Shown here: positions 8,703 to 16,513 of the stretch, piece by piece
Numbering within the stretch: position 1 is the first letter of the stretch
How the letters are laid out: the number at the start of each line of letters is the position of its first letter
DNA from: JAJDIA01 sp031555505
Lineage (GTDB): Bacteria > Bacteroidota > Bacteroidia > Bacteroidales > Tannerellaceae
Direction of reading: 5' to 3'
Length of the DNA stretch: 64,000 nucleotides
NCBI GenBank assembly: GCA_031555505.1
Contig: JAVBUH010000007.1
Location: 1 to 64,000, forward strand
Program-made: the position numbers and the translations under genes
Notes under the pieces: generated by a model
What the model saw: only the letters and a program-made list of their open reading frames with translations
Told to the model about the DNA's origin: nothing
Databases searched by the model: none

Positions 8703-9530
8703 TCACTTTTTAGCGCCGTAGGTACGCTTGTACAGAAATTCGGCTAAAGCCGGATCATCGGTAATCGCCGCCACCTCTTCGGGAGGGACCGGTTCACCCA
8801 GGTAAACATCTACTTTCCGGCCCCGTTTATTGAACGCTTCCACCGGGATACGCAGGGTACGGATACGCCAGTCAATCTTTCCCAACCAATAAAAAAAAGG
8901 GGTATTCAGGAAATCAAAATACACAGGATAGACCGGCACATTCGCTTTCCGGATCAACCGGATTACACTGTGTGTCCAAGGCAGGTCCTGGATCCGCTTC
9001 GCTTCCTTATTATAAAAAGAGATCGCCCCCGCCGGGAAAAATCCCATCGGATGACCTTCCTTCAGGCGTTGCAGGGAAAGACGGACGCCGTTCATATTAG
9101 CCGGATTTCCATTATTGTTGCTGGTATTCGGCACCACAGAAATAAAATTGTCTTCCATTGCTCCGATATTGGCCAACACACCGTTTACCATCACCTTAAA
9201 ATCCGGACGGCGGGCAGCAAAAATATCAATCAGCATGATACCGTCGACCGATCCGATCGGGTGGTTAGACACAGTTACAAAGGAACCTTCAGGCAACGAA
9301 TCTAACAGATACTCATTATGTACCGTATAGTCCATATCAATAATCGGATCATGCAACAGGGCTGAGGTAAACTCCGATCCTCTCAAATGGCAATGGCGGG
9401 CATGTACCTGATTCACCTTCTCAATAGAAAGCCATTTGATCATCAATTTTCCGATCCACGTCCCGAAGCGGCTCTGAAAGAATGGAGCCATCCGTTGCAG
9501 GTCGTAAATATCAACGACACTTTCTTTCAT
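8703..9530 (-). CDS. PlsC-like lysophospholipid acyltransferase family protein
   Basis: This 275-residue protein has the acyltransferase block NHPIGSVDG near residue 87 (the HX4D-type motif, here with five residues between H and D), an FPAGAIS motif near residue 170, and a segment resembling the glycerolipid acyltransferase P-V-Y-P-V-Y-F motif. This places it in the hemolysin/PlsC-like acyltransferase superfamily, which moves acyl chains onto lipid or lipid-like alcohols. It is the last gene of a tight four-gene cassette, starting 4 nt after the CDP-alcohol phosphotransferase gene ends. That suggests it acylates the product of this pathway. A membrane-associated location is likely. Confidence 0.82.
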   Translation of the reverse strand: MKESVVDIYDLQRMAPFFQSRFGTWIGKLMIKWLSIEKVNQVHARHCHLRGSEFTSALLHDPIIDMDYTVHNEYLLDSLPEGSFVTVSNHPIGSVDGIMLIDIFAARRPDFKVMVNGVLANIGAMEDNFISVVPNTSNNNGNPANMNGVRLSLQRLKEGHPMGFFPAGAISFYNKEAKRIQDLPWTHSVIRLIRKANVPVYPVYFDFLNTPFFYWLGKIDWRIRTLRIPVEAFNKRGRKVDVYLGEPVPPEEVAAITDDPALAEFLYKRTYGAKK

Positions 9531-9534
9531 AACA

Positions 9535-10422
9535 TTATCTAATAAAAGAGAGACACATCTTCTCGTGCTTTTTCAACACGACTATCATAACAGAATTAAG
9601 AATAACAATTTCATACAGAAAATACATCCAGACTTCGCCCGTTAACACAAGAATGAACATCACCACTGTCCGCCCGTTGAACGTCATCAGGTCTATATAA
9701 CGCATCAGTTTCTTGCTGGCCTGACGAAAACGAAGGCGGATATCATCCGGAATAGTATCCCCATACGCGGCACGTAGCGACCGGAGCATCTGTTGCAATA
9801 CCGGCGTGGCTTTAACCTGTAAGGTGGTATACCATACGTAAAGGAAATAAAACGTTTTAGAAATTCCCAACGGCATCTCCTGGTGTTTTTTCTTTACCTG
9901 TTCCAGTGTTTGGAACTCTGCTCCTTTTTCTTTACTGATGAAAAAGAGATGCAATGTTTTGTAATAGTCGGTGATATTTGCTTGCATCAGGTGGGAAAGT
10001 CCCGACACCACAGCCAGGGCGAAAAACCAGTAATTACCGTATGCATGCGATAAGCGCAAGGCAAAGCCCACATAAATGGACGCAAACCAAATATCGCCGG
10101 CAATCCCGTCCAAGATACGTCCGATAGCCGATTTAATACCCGTCAATCGGGCCAACTGCCCATCTACACAATCCAATATATTAGCAAACACCAGTACCAG
10201 TATCCCGCAGATAGTGAAATAAATATTCTCCTTATAGAAGAAATAACCCGTTGCGGCACCCACGAAGATGGATACAATCGTCACCATATTGGGTGTAATC
10301 CCTGTATTTCGCAACAGGCAGGCCAAGCGGAAACCGATCGGTCGGTAAAATACCCGGTCGATATAATTTTCTGTTTCGATCGATTTTAAAGAAGCTTCGT
10401 ATTCTTTGTTCAGTTCAGTCAT
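9535..10422 (-). CDS. CDP-alcohol phosphatidyltransferase family membrane protein
   Basis: This 295-residue protein has about six hydrophobic segments. The catalytic signature D84-x2-D87-G88-x2-A91-R92-x8-G101-x3-D105 is intact. The final family aspartate should be at residue 109, but glycine is there and aspartate lies at 110. Members transfer a phospho-alcohol from CDP-alcohol to a lipid or polyol acceptor in the membrane. Its neighbours 6 and 4 nt away (SDR upstream, acyltransferase downstream) and the cytidylyltransferase at the head of the operon suggest it uses a CDP-polyol made by that enzyme. The acceptor cannot be deduced. Confidence 0.85.
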   Translation of the reverse strand: MTELNKEYEASLKSIETENYIDRVFYRPIGFRLACLLRNTGITPNMVTIVSIFVGAATGYFFYKENIYFTICGILVLVFANILDCVDGQLARLTGIKSAIGRILDGIAGDIWFASIYVGFALRLSHAYGNYWFFALAVVSGLSHLMQANITDYYKTLHLFFISKEKGAEFQTLEQVKKKHQEMPLGISKTFYFLYVWYTTLQVKATPVLQQMLRSLRAAYGDTIPDDIRLRFRQASKKLMRYIDLMTFNGRTVVMFILVLTGEVWMYFLYEIVILNSVMIVVLKKHEKMCLSFIR

Positions 10423-10428
10423 CCTTAT

Positions 10429-11157
10429 TCATTTATACGAGTAGCCGCCATCCACGACCACTACCTCGCCATTGAAATAGTTGTTTACGATCAGCATCCG
10501 GTACACATCTGCCACCTCTTCCGGTGCGCAAAAACGTCCGAGCGATACTTTGTTTTCGATATTCCGGCGTATCTCGGCCGGTTTGTTTTTCTGCCATTCC
10601 GTATCTACAAAGCCAGGAGCCACACCATTCACGCGGATCCGGTAAGGCGCCAGGAACTTCACCAGGTTCTGCACCAGGCTATGGATGGCGTTTTTGGTTA
10701 CGCCATACGCCAGGGATACCGAATGCGGATGAATACCCATCGACGAGCCGGTAAAGACTACACATCCTCCGGCTTGGATCCGGTCTACAATGCGTTGCAG
10801 CAGAAAGACCGGGAAATGCACATTGGCAAAAAAGACACGCTCCCAGTCGGCCATCGTAATCGTTTCGAACGAGTCACGGCATGTGAGCCCGGCATTGAAA
10901 ACCACTGCATCCAAATGCCACTCGTGCTCCCGGATATAGGAATCGATCCGGCCGATCGAGTCGGGAACGGAAATATCTGCCTGCAACACATTAGCCTGTA
11001 TACCGAAACACCGGCTCAGGTCGGCAGCTGCATCCTGAGCCGCTTCTGCATCCGAACCGTAAGTAAGCAACAGGTCGTACCCATCTTCGGCCAATCGGTT
11101 GGCAACCGCCCTGCCGATACCTTTCGTTCCGCCTGTGATCAATATCTTTTTCCCCAT
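10429..11157 (-). CDS. Short-chain dehydrogenase/reductase (SDR)
   Basis: This 242-residue classical SDR has TGGTKGIG for NAD(P) binding at residues 8-15, NAG (VFNAGL) near 90, the catalytic serine in FTGSSMG, YGVTK (Tyr and Lys separated by three residues) near residue 152, and the C-terminal VVDGGYSYK. It looks FabG-like, but genomic placement between a cytidylyltransferase (8 nt upstream) and a CDP-alcohol phosphotransferase (6 nt downstream) argues for reduction of a sugar phosphate or nucleotide-linked polyol rather than fatty acid synthesis. TarJ/TarI-type CDP-ribitol synthesis uses an unrelated reductase but offers a logical parallel. Substrate specificity is inferred only from context. 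Confidence 0.85.
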   Translation of the reverse strand: MGKKILITGGTKGIGRAVANRLAEDGYDLLLTYGSDAEAAQDAAADLSRCFGIQANVLQADISVPDSIGRIDSYIREHEWHLDAVVFNAGLTCRDSFETITMADWERVFFANVHFPVFLLQRIVDRIQAGGCVVFTGSSMGIHPHSVSLAYGVTKNAIHSLVQNLVKFLAPYRIRVNGVAPGFVDTEWQKNKPAEIRRNIENKVSLGRFCAPEEVADVYRMLIVNNYFNGEVVVVDGGYSYK

Positions 11158-11165
11158 TGCCTATT

Positions 11166-11633
11166 TTATTTGTCTGCCAATCCCTGGATAGAATCGGGTT
11201 TGGCCTGTCGCTGAGATTTCAGCGTAGCATCATACGAGTCGTAGATAGTTTTTTTCAGGCTGGACGATGATACGCCGGTTCCATACGGAAAGTAAAACAC
11301 CTGGACACCCTGGTCTTTCAGGTAATCGTATTTGCCAAACCAGTCGTCTCCCACCACAAAAGCATCAATATTAAGCTTCTTGACAATCTCTGTATGATCC
11401 AGTGTATGTTGCGGGATCACAATATCGGGTGTTTCAAGCGCTTCGATAATTTGCAATCGTTCGTTAAATGGGATAACCGGGGCTGCTTTATAGGAAGACA
11501 CCAGTTCGTCGGTACTAACACCGACAATCAGGATATCGGCCAGGGCACGGGCATAATTGATCATCCGGAGATGATTATAATGAAACATATCAAAAGTACC
11601 CGAAGTATATACGATCGTTTTATCCTTAAACAT
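11166..11633 (-). CDS. Glycerol-3-phosphate cytidylyltransferase-like nucleotidyltransferase
   Basis: This 155-residue protein is taken from ATG 11633 (MFKDKTIVYTSG); the longer upstream frame runs through the promoter region. The cytidylyltransferase motifs are clear: TSGTFDMFHYNHLRM (HxGH-like, here H-Y-N-H), then VVGDDWFGKYDYL, and a late G-V-S-S-S-S-L segment corresponding to the RTxGISTT motif. Such enzymes activate a phospho-alcohol with CTP. It heads a four-gene operon with SDR, CDP-alcohol phosphotransferase and acyltransferase, so its CDP product is probably consumed by the transferase. A -7 element on the minus strand lies 25 nt upstream. Confidence 0.87.
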   Translation of the reverse strand: MFKDKTIVYTSGTFDMFHYNHLRMINYARALADILIVGVSTDELVSSYKAAPVIPFNERLQIIEALETPDIVIPQHTLDHTEIVKKLNIDAFVVGDDWFGKYDYLKDQGVQVFYFPYGTGVSSSSLKKTIYDSYDATLKSQRQAKPDSIQGLADK

Positions 11634-11657
11634 ATCCCAACATATTTTTATAAGCTG

Positions 11658-11665
11658 CAAACTTA
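11658..11665 (-). promoter_or_regulatory. -7 element for the lipid cassette
   Basis: On the minus strand TAAGTTTG matches TAnnTTTG, 25 nt before the cytidylyltransferase ATG. No TTG is seen at the expected -33 position. Confidence 0.4.
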
Positions 11666-11716
11666 CACAAACTTTTCCTATGGTGAAAAGTTTCAGGGAA
11701 AAATCGAATCGTTCCA

Positions 11717-11747
11717 TTGGCAATCTGCCGGAAAAAAGATACCTTTG
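11717..11747 (+). promoter_or_regulatory. Bacteroidetes promoter (TTG - 20 nt - TACCTTTG)
   Basis: TTG at 11717-11719 and TACCTTTG at 11740-11747 have ideal spacing. The promoter overlaps the upstream extension of the M23 gene's frame, which supports the ATG at 11786 as the true start. It is divergent from the minus-strand lipid cassette. Confidence 0.65.
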
Positions 11748-11785
11748 TTGACATTCAGAAAACGCAGCAAACAAGTCCCAAAAAG

Positions 11786-13117
11786 ATGTTGACAAGATCA
11801 CTCATTTTCCTGCACATAGGCCTGTTATCCTTATTTGTTTTATCGTGCAGGCAAACCAATGTGTCCACCACAGACGAAGAAGAGATAGACAGCCAATGGG
11901 TTGACAGCCTGCAGCATGTCTATCAGTATGGTATTTGTACCGATTCACTCGATATCACGGACTATCCCATCCGTACGGGCGACAACCCGGCTAGCATATT
12001 TGCCCGACTGGGATTTTCCCCACGGATGAGCGACAGTATTTCCCGGGCTGCGGCATCTGTGTTAGATCCCACCAAGCTACGTGCCGGGATGCAATACTGC
12101 ACCTTTACCACGACAGACAGTACACGTTCGATACATTATATTGCCTTTGCCAAATCGCTGACCGACTATGCCGTCATCGACCTCACAGGCGACACGATCA
12201 GCGCCCGTGAATTCAGCAAACCCGTCACCCTGGTACGCAAATATGCCGAGGGGACACTTAACTCGTCGCTCTGGAATGTGCTCCGCTCCAGTGGTGCCGA
12301 TCCGCTCCTGGCCATCCGCATTGCCGATGTCTATGCCTGGCAAATCGATTTCTTCGACATCAAAGAAGGAGATTCTTTCCGGGTGATGTACGACATGGCC
12401 TATATAGACGACACCACCGCGCTGGGTATCAACGCCATCAACGGTGCCGTGTTCACCCACAAGGGGAAAGACTATGTAGCAATCCCCTTCACACAAGACA
12501 GCGTGTTCGAATATTTCGACGAAGCAGGCAATAGCCTTCGCAAAGCGTTTCTGAAAGCGCCACTTGATTTCTTCCGTATTACATCGCGCTTTAGCAATGC
12601 ACGCTTCCATCCGGTACTCAAACGTTACCGCGCTCATCACGGGGTGGATTACGCCGCCCCCACCGGTACGCCGGTAAAGAGTATCGGAGCCGGCACCATC
12701 GTAGAGAAGGGATTTCAAGCCGGTGGTGGAGGCAATTATTTGAAAGTAAAACACAACTCGGTCTACACAACCACATACATGCACCTCAGCCGTTTTGCAC
12801 AAGGCATGCAACGAGGAAGCCATGTACAGCAGGGTGAAGTGATCGGCTATGTGGGTTCTACGGGACTGTCTACCGGCCCCCACCTCGACTTCCGTGTCTA
12901 CAAAAACGGACAGCCCATTAATCCATTACAGATGGAGGCACCTCCTTCCGAGCCAGTCAAACCACAATATACCGACAGCTTCACCATTGCCCGGCAACGG
13001 ATGATAGCCGAACTGGACAGCTTCCGCCTGACTATCTCGCAGTATCCCCAGCCTACCGAAAGCCTGGCAGCTGACGGAGGCATAGTAACAGAAGCAGAGA
13101 CATTGAGTAATAACTAA
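11786..13117 (+). CDS. M23 (LytM-type) metallopeptidase lipoprotein
   Basis: This 443-residue protein starts with a lipoprotein signal (lipobox FVLSC, Cys about 21). Residues 50-260 are OapA/LysM-like and linker regions. The M23 domain (about 275-385) carries HHGVD with H284 and D288 as zinc ligands. The second motif reads HLD (H366, D368) where most active enzymes have HxH, so the third ligand would be Asp. M23 enzymes cut peptidoglycan cross-links or act as activators of amidases. The Asp change leaves either an Asp-ligated metal site or a non-catalytic regulator. The start at 11786 is supported by the promoter at 11717-11747. Confidence 0.85.
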   Translation: MLTRSLIFLHIGLLSLFVLSCRQTNVSTTDEEEIDSQWVDSLQHVYQYGICTDSLDITDYPIRTGDNPASIFARLGFSPRMSDSISRAAASVLDPTKLRAGMQYCTFTTTDSTRSIHYIAFAKSLTDYAVIDLTGDTISAREFSKPVTLVRKYAEGTLNSSLWNVLRSSGADPLLAIRIADVYAWQIDFFDIKEGDSFRVMYDMAYIDDTTALGINAINGAVFTHKGKDYVAIPFTQDSVFEYFDEAGNSLRKAFLKAPLDFFRITSRFSNARFHPVLKRYRAHHGVDYAAPTGTPVKSIGAGTIVEKGFQAGGGGNYLKVKHNSVYTTTYMHLSRFAQGMQRGSHVQQGEVIGYVGSTGLSTGPHLDFRVYKNGQPINPLQMEAPPSEPVKPQYTDSFTIARQRMIAELDSFRLTISQYPQPTESLAADGGIVTEAETLSNN

Positions 13118-13138
13118 TCTATCTGATACAAAACAAGT

Positions 13139-13507
13139 ATGAAATTTATTGGAAACATTATCTGGCTGCTTCTGGGCGGCATCATCACCAGCATTGAATA
13201 TCTGATTGCCAGCTTATTAATGATGGTCACTATCATTGGGATTCCTTTCGGACTGCAAACACTGAAACTAGCCATACTAGCCTTATGGCCATTCGGCAGC
13301 AAGGTGGTAGATCAAGGTAATTCAGGCGGTTGCCTCAACCTCATCATGAATGTGATTTGGCTTTTCCTCGGTGGTTTCTGTATCTGCCTCACCCATCTGT
13401 TCTTCGGCTTGTTGCTTTGCATCACCATCATCGGAATCCCCTTCGGCCGCCAGCATTTCAAAATGGCAGCTCTGTCCCTCACTCCCTTTGGTAAAAGCAT
13501 CCAGTAA
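13139..13507 (+). CDS. YccF-family inner-membrane protein
   Basis: This 122-residue protein is built as a tandem repeat of two similar halves. Each contains a hydrophobic helix (NIIWLLLGG, VIWLFLGG), a second helix, then the conserved IIGIPFG motif and LxxxPFG (LALWPFGSK; LSLTPFGKS). This is the YccF domain. Function is unknown. It follows the M23 gene by 21 nt and ends at a strong terminator, so it may share the M23 transcript. Confidence 0.85.
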   Translation: MKFIGNIIWLLLGGIITSIEYLIASLLMMVTIIGIPFGLQTLKLAILALWPFGSKVVDQGNSGGCLNLIMNVIWLFLGGFCICLTHLFFGLLLCITIIGIPFGRQHFKMAALSLTPFGKSIQ

Positions 13508-13553
13508 AAAAAGGAGGAGATGTGAACTTACTTCACACCTCCTCCTTTTTTTA
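13507..13553. terminator. Strong bidirectional terminator
   Basis: A stem of about 19 bp (GGAGGAGATGTGAA with TTCACACCTCCTCC at its core) is flanked by A and T runs. It separates the plus-strand YccF gene (stop overlapping the first bases) from the minus-strand V-ATPase operon end at 13572, terminating both. Confidence 0.85.
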
Positions 13554-13571
13554 AAAATCAAATAATGTTGG

Positions 13572-14021
13572 TTACACCGGCAGCGTTCCGCCAACAAGAA
13601 TAACTACGAGCAGGGCGAGGATGGCGTACAACTCCGGGAATACGGCCATTACCATCGTAGCACCGAATACGTTATGGCCTGCTCCTACGCCTGCGATACC
13701 GTTGGCACATACCTGTGCCTGGCGGATAGCAGAGAAGAAACCGGCAAAACCCATCATCAGACCGGCACCCAGGATGGCGCAGGCATTCAACATCGAGATG
13801 TCGGCTACCAGGTACTTCTGCATCATAAAGTAGGCCACGAAGCCATACAGACCCTGCGAGCTGGGAAGTGCGCTCAATGCAATGTACGTACCCAGCGCAT
13901 CCGGGTTTTTCTTCATGGCGCCGACCACTGCATTACCGCAGATGGTCACCCCATACGAGCTACCGATAAACGTAAGACCGGTCATGAAAGCGATTCCGAT
14001 GTAAGCTAATAAAATTTCCAT
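13572..14021 (-). CDS. ntpK: V-type ATPase subunit K (rotor ring), Na+-site signature
   Basis: This 149-residue proteolipid has four transmembrane helices formed by two fused hairpins. The ion-binding glutamate is E130 (FPELYAIL). Compared from memory with the Enterococcus hirae Na+ V-ATPase, all five ligand positions have counterparts: L52, S55 (Thr in E. hirae) and Q56 in LPSSQGLYG, Q101 in SAIRQAQ, and E130. This predicts Na+ rather than H+ coupling. It is the last gene of the V-ATPase operon, 44 nt after subunit I, and is followed by a strong terminator. Confidence 0.92.
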   Translation of the reverse strand: MEILLAYIGIAFMTGLTFIGSSYGVTICGNAVVGAMKKNPDALGTYIALSALPSSQGLYGFVAYFMMQKYLVADISMLNACAILGAGLMMGFAGFFSAIRQAQVCANGIAGVGAGHNVFGATMVMAVFPELYAILALLVVILVGGTLPV

Positions 14022-14065
14022 AACAAATTGTTTTAAATTATTTTACTGATTATTCTTCTATTTCT

Positions 14066-15886
14066 TTATGCTTCTTTGAAGGGTTGGTACTCCTTGCCGC
14101 CGCCTTCAAATTCCGAATTTTTATAATACTCTACAAACACCAAACGAAGCGGGTGTACGAGCGAGCTAATCATACATAATCCGAAGTTCAGGCTGTGCCC
14201 AATCAGCAGGATCAGCAGCATCAGGATGAAACGCATCACCACGGGCAACCCTTCAGTCATCGTCGTAGCCAGCGAATTGAATACCCCTCCGAGGATAGAA
14301 CCTGTCAATCCGATTGCAAACAAACGGATATACGACAGCGTATCACCCAGTAAACCGGAGGCGATGTTGTAGGTATTCCACACTCCCGTTCCGAAATTGA
14401 GGAACACATTCTTGCCTGGAGAGTTGTAAAGGAATGCCACCAGCAATCCGGCAACCGCAATCCCATAGCACACATTCACAACCATCGCAGGCAAATGAAT
14501 ATCGAGCATCGGCAGTCCCATAGCCAGCAGCAGCGACACAATTACAAACACCCATGCAAACGGTGCGACACTGTATTTTACCCCTCGCTGGATCTTCACC
14601 TTATAGGCAGCCACCACCTTACCAAAGACAATATGTACCAACCCGATCACAATCGAAAGCGTCATCAGATTGTCGCTACTCAGGAAATAATCCTTGATCG
14701 AATGGAGCGCCGGCACATCTGCCAGGGCTATACCGAAGAAAGAACCGGTCAGCGCGCCTACCACGATCGTCATCCCGGCCAGGTACTGGAACAGGGATAC
14801 GAACGGACGGAAGTCGGGCGATACCTTCTTCTTGAAGATCGTTGCCAGTATAAGGATGATCAGCCCATACCCACCGTCACCGAAACAGAGCCCGAAGAAG
14901 AGCATGAAGAATGGTGCGAAAAGCGGCGTCGGATCGAGCTCCGTGTAATTTGGGAGCGAGAACATCCGCGTGATCGGTTCGAACAACCGGCTGTAGCGGT
15001 TGTTCTTCAGCTTGATCGGCACCCGGTCATTTTCCTTTATTTCTTCGCGGTGGAAGTAGTAGCCGGCTGCATCAAGCGACTGTTCGAGTTGGGCGCCTTT
15101 GTCGTCGGTAGTCCATCCTTCGAGAAACATCAACTTATTGTCGGCTTCACGATTGGTCTGTTCCCAGGCGTTGGTGAGGTTGAACTCATTTTGTAGTCCA
15201 CGGTCAATCACATCGAGTGTATTACACTCGGCGGCGGCATCGTTTTTCAACTGCTCGTCCACATGGGCGATCTCTTTTGTCAACAAGTCGTACCGGCTAC
15301 GCAGTTTAGCCAGCCCACGATCGGGCATCTTCGGCCTTTCAGCGTCGATATCTACCGGGGTGCCTTCCGGGGTGATGGTGATGAAATAGGTAACAGACTG
15401 CACGTAGTTGACCAGCACGGCATTGTATGCTTCCACCCACCGAGGCTCGAATTTCGACGTCGGGCAGGTAAAGAAGGTGATGTCCCAACCAGCCTTCTTC
15501 AACCGATTGAAGTTATTCCAGCTAAACTCACCCCAGCGTGACATATAGTCGATATCCTTTTCGAGCGACTGCTTTACAGCAAGTAGTTGCTGTTTATTCT
15601 CCTGCAACTCCTCCACCCTACGGACAAACGCCAGCCCCTCCTCTTTGGATAGCTTACGGGCGGGAGCCGGCTCTTTCACCCCATTCTCCTCATTCAGCCG
15701 GCGGAACTCGCGCATCAGAGCCGCTACCCGCTTACGTTCACCCATCAACGCCTGCAGATCGGCATTGTCGGCTATCGACTTCATTTCCTGTATATGCACC
15801 ACACCGAAGTCGCGCAAGGTAGACAGGAACGCATCGTATTCCTTATGATACACCATAAAGGCATATTTACGCATTTTCGTTATCAT
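14066..15886 (-). CDS. ntpI: V-type ATPase subunit I (stator membrane subunit a)
   Basis: This 606-residue protein has an N-terminal soluble coiled-coil half (residues 1-310, with heptad-rich helices around 40-120 and 200-240) and a C-terminal membrane half with about seven or eight helices. The conserved PTPLFAPFFMLFFGLCFGDGGYG region and the SYIRLFAIGLTGSILG helix near residue 515, whose arginine releases ions from the K ring, are present. Slightly shorter than E. hirae NtpI (about 660). Its start overlaps the stop of subunit D by 4 nt. Acts in the inner membrane with K as the ion channel. Confidence 0.93.
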   Translation of the reverse strand: MITKMRKYAFMVYHKEYDAFLSTLRDFGVVHIQEMKSIADNADLQALMGERKRVAALMREFRRLNEENGVKEPAPARKLSKEEGLAFVRRVEELQENKQQLLAVKQSLEKDIDYMSRWGEFSWNNFNRLKKAGWDITFFTCPTSKFEPRWVEAYNAVLVNYVQSVTYFITITPEGTPVDIDAERPKMPDRGLAKLRSRYDLLTKEIAHVDEQLKNDAAAECNTLDVIDRGLQNEFNLTNAWEQTNREADNKLMFLEGWTTDDKGAQLEQSLDAAGYYFHREEIKENDRVPIKLKNNRYSRLFEPITRMFSLPNYTELDPTPLFAPFFMLFFGLCFGDGGYGLIILILATIFKKKVSPDFRPFVSLFQYLAGMTIVVGALTGSFFGIALADVPALHSIKDYFLSSDNLMTLSIVIGLVHIVFGKVVAAYKVKIQRGVKYSVAPFAWVFVIVSLLLAMGLPMLDIHLPAMVVNVCYGIAVAGLLVAFLYNSPGKNVFLNFGTGVWNTYNIASGLLGDTLSYIRLFAIGLTGSILGGVFNSLATTMTEGLPVVMRFILMLLILLIGHSLNFGLCMISSLVHPLRLVFVEYYKNSEFEGGGKEYQPFKEA

Positions 15887-16503
15887 GATGCGGCCTCCTC
15901 TTCTTCTTTTTCTTTCCGTTTTTCGATATTGGCGCGCATGATCTTCTGTGATGATTTGGAGAGGCTTTCTTCGTCTTCCATAAATCGTTTCACTTTGCGG
16001 ATCGCATCCTGATAACCCGGGATCTGTACCTTCTCAAAGAGGTTGACCTTCTGGGTGGTCTTCTTCCGGGCATGTTCCAGCAACTCCAGCTTCATCCCTG
16101 AGAACTCGGCTTCAATACCGGTGCGGGCGAGTTTCTTCAGCAACTCGATCCCATCGGTAAACCAGGCAGGGGCATTGAAGAGACTGTAGCGTCCGATTTC
16201 GAACTCAATCTCTTCCAGTACAGGTACAACCACTCCAGCAAACTTCCGTGTCGAGAGCGATACGTCCCTGACCGCGATCAGTCCGGGCGTGAACTCGTTC
16301 CACAAAGCCACCATGCTTTCGTAGTTGCGTATTTCCTGTTCAAGCTGAAGTTCCAATTTCGCCACTTCGTCTTTGGTACGCTTCACCTCCACGCGCAGTG
16401 CGCTCTCCTTGCTCTTGATCGTGGGCAGGGAACGCAAACGCACTTTCAGTTGCTTTTCCAGGTGCTGAAGTGATGTTTTGTTATATTGAAACTTGATTGC
16501 CAT
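15883..16503 (-). CDS. ntpD: V-type ATPase subunit D (central stalk)
   Basis: This 206-residue, highly charged protein has long N- and C-terminal helices (Q-H-L-E-K-Q-L-K at about residue 15; NIEKRKEKEEEEAAS at the end) expected to form the antiparallel coiled coil of the rotor axle. The middle (about 85-130) is the short globular insertion. Subunit D sits in the A3B3 headpiece and couples ATP turnover to rotation of the K ring. No separate F-subunit gene is found in this operon. It starts 10 nt after subunit B ends. Confidence 0.92.
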   Translation of the reverse strand: MAIKFQYNKTSLQHLEKQLKVRLRSLPTIKSKESALRVEVKRTKDEVAKLELQLEQEIRNYESMVALWNEFTPGLIAVRDVSLSTRKFAGVVVPVLEEIEFEIGRYSLFNAPAWFTDGIELLKKLARTGIEAEFSGMKLELLEHARKKTTQKVNLFEKVQIPGYQDAIRKVKRFMEDEESLSKSSQKIMRANIEKRKEKEEEEAAS

Positions 16504-16513
16504 GTTGTGTGTT

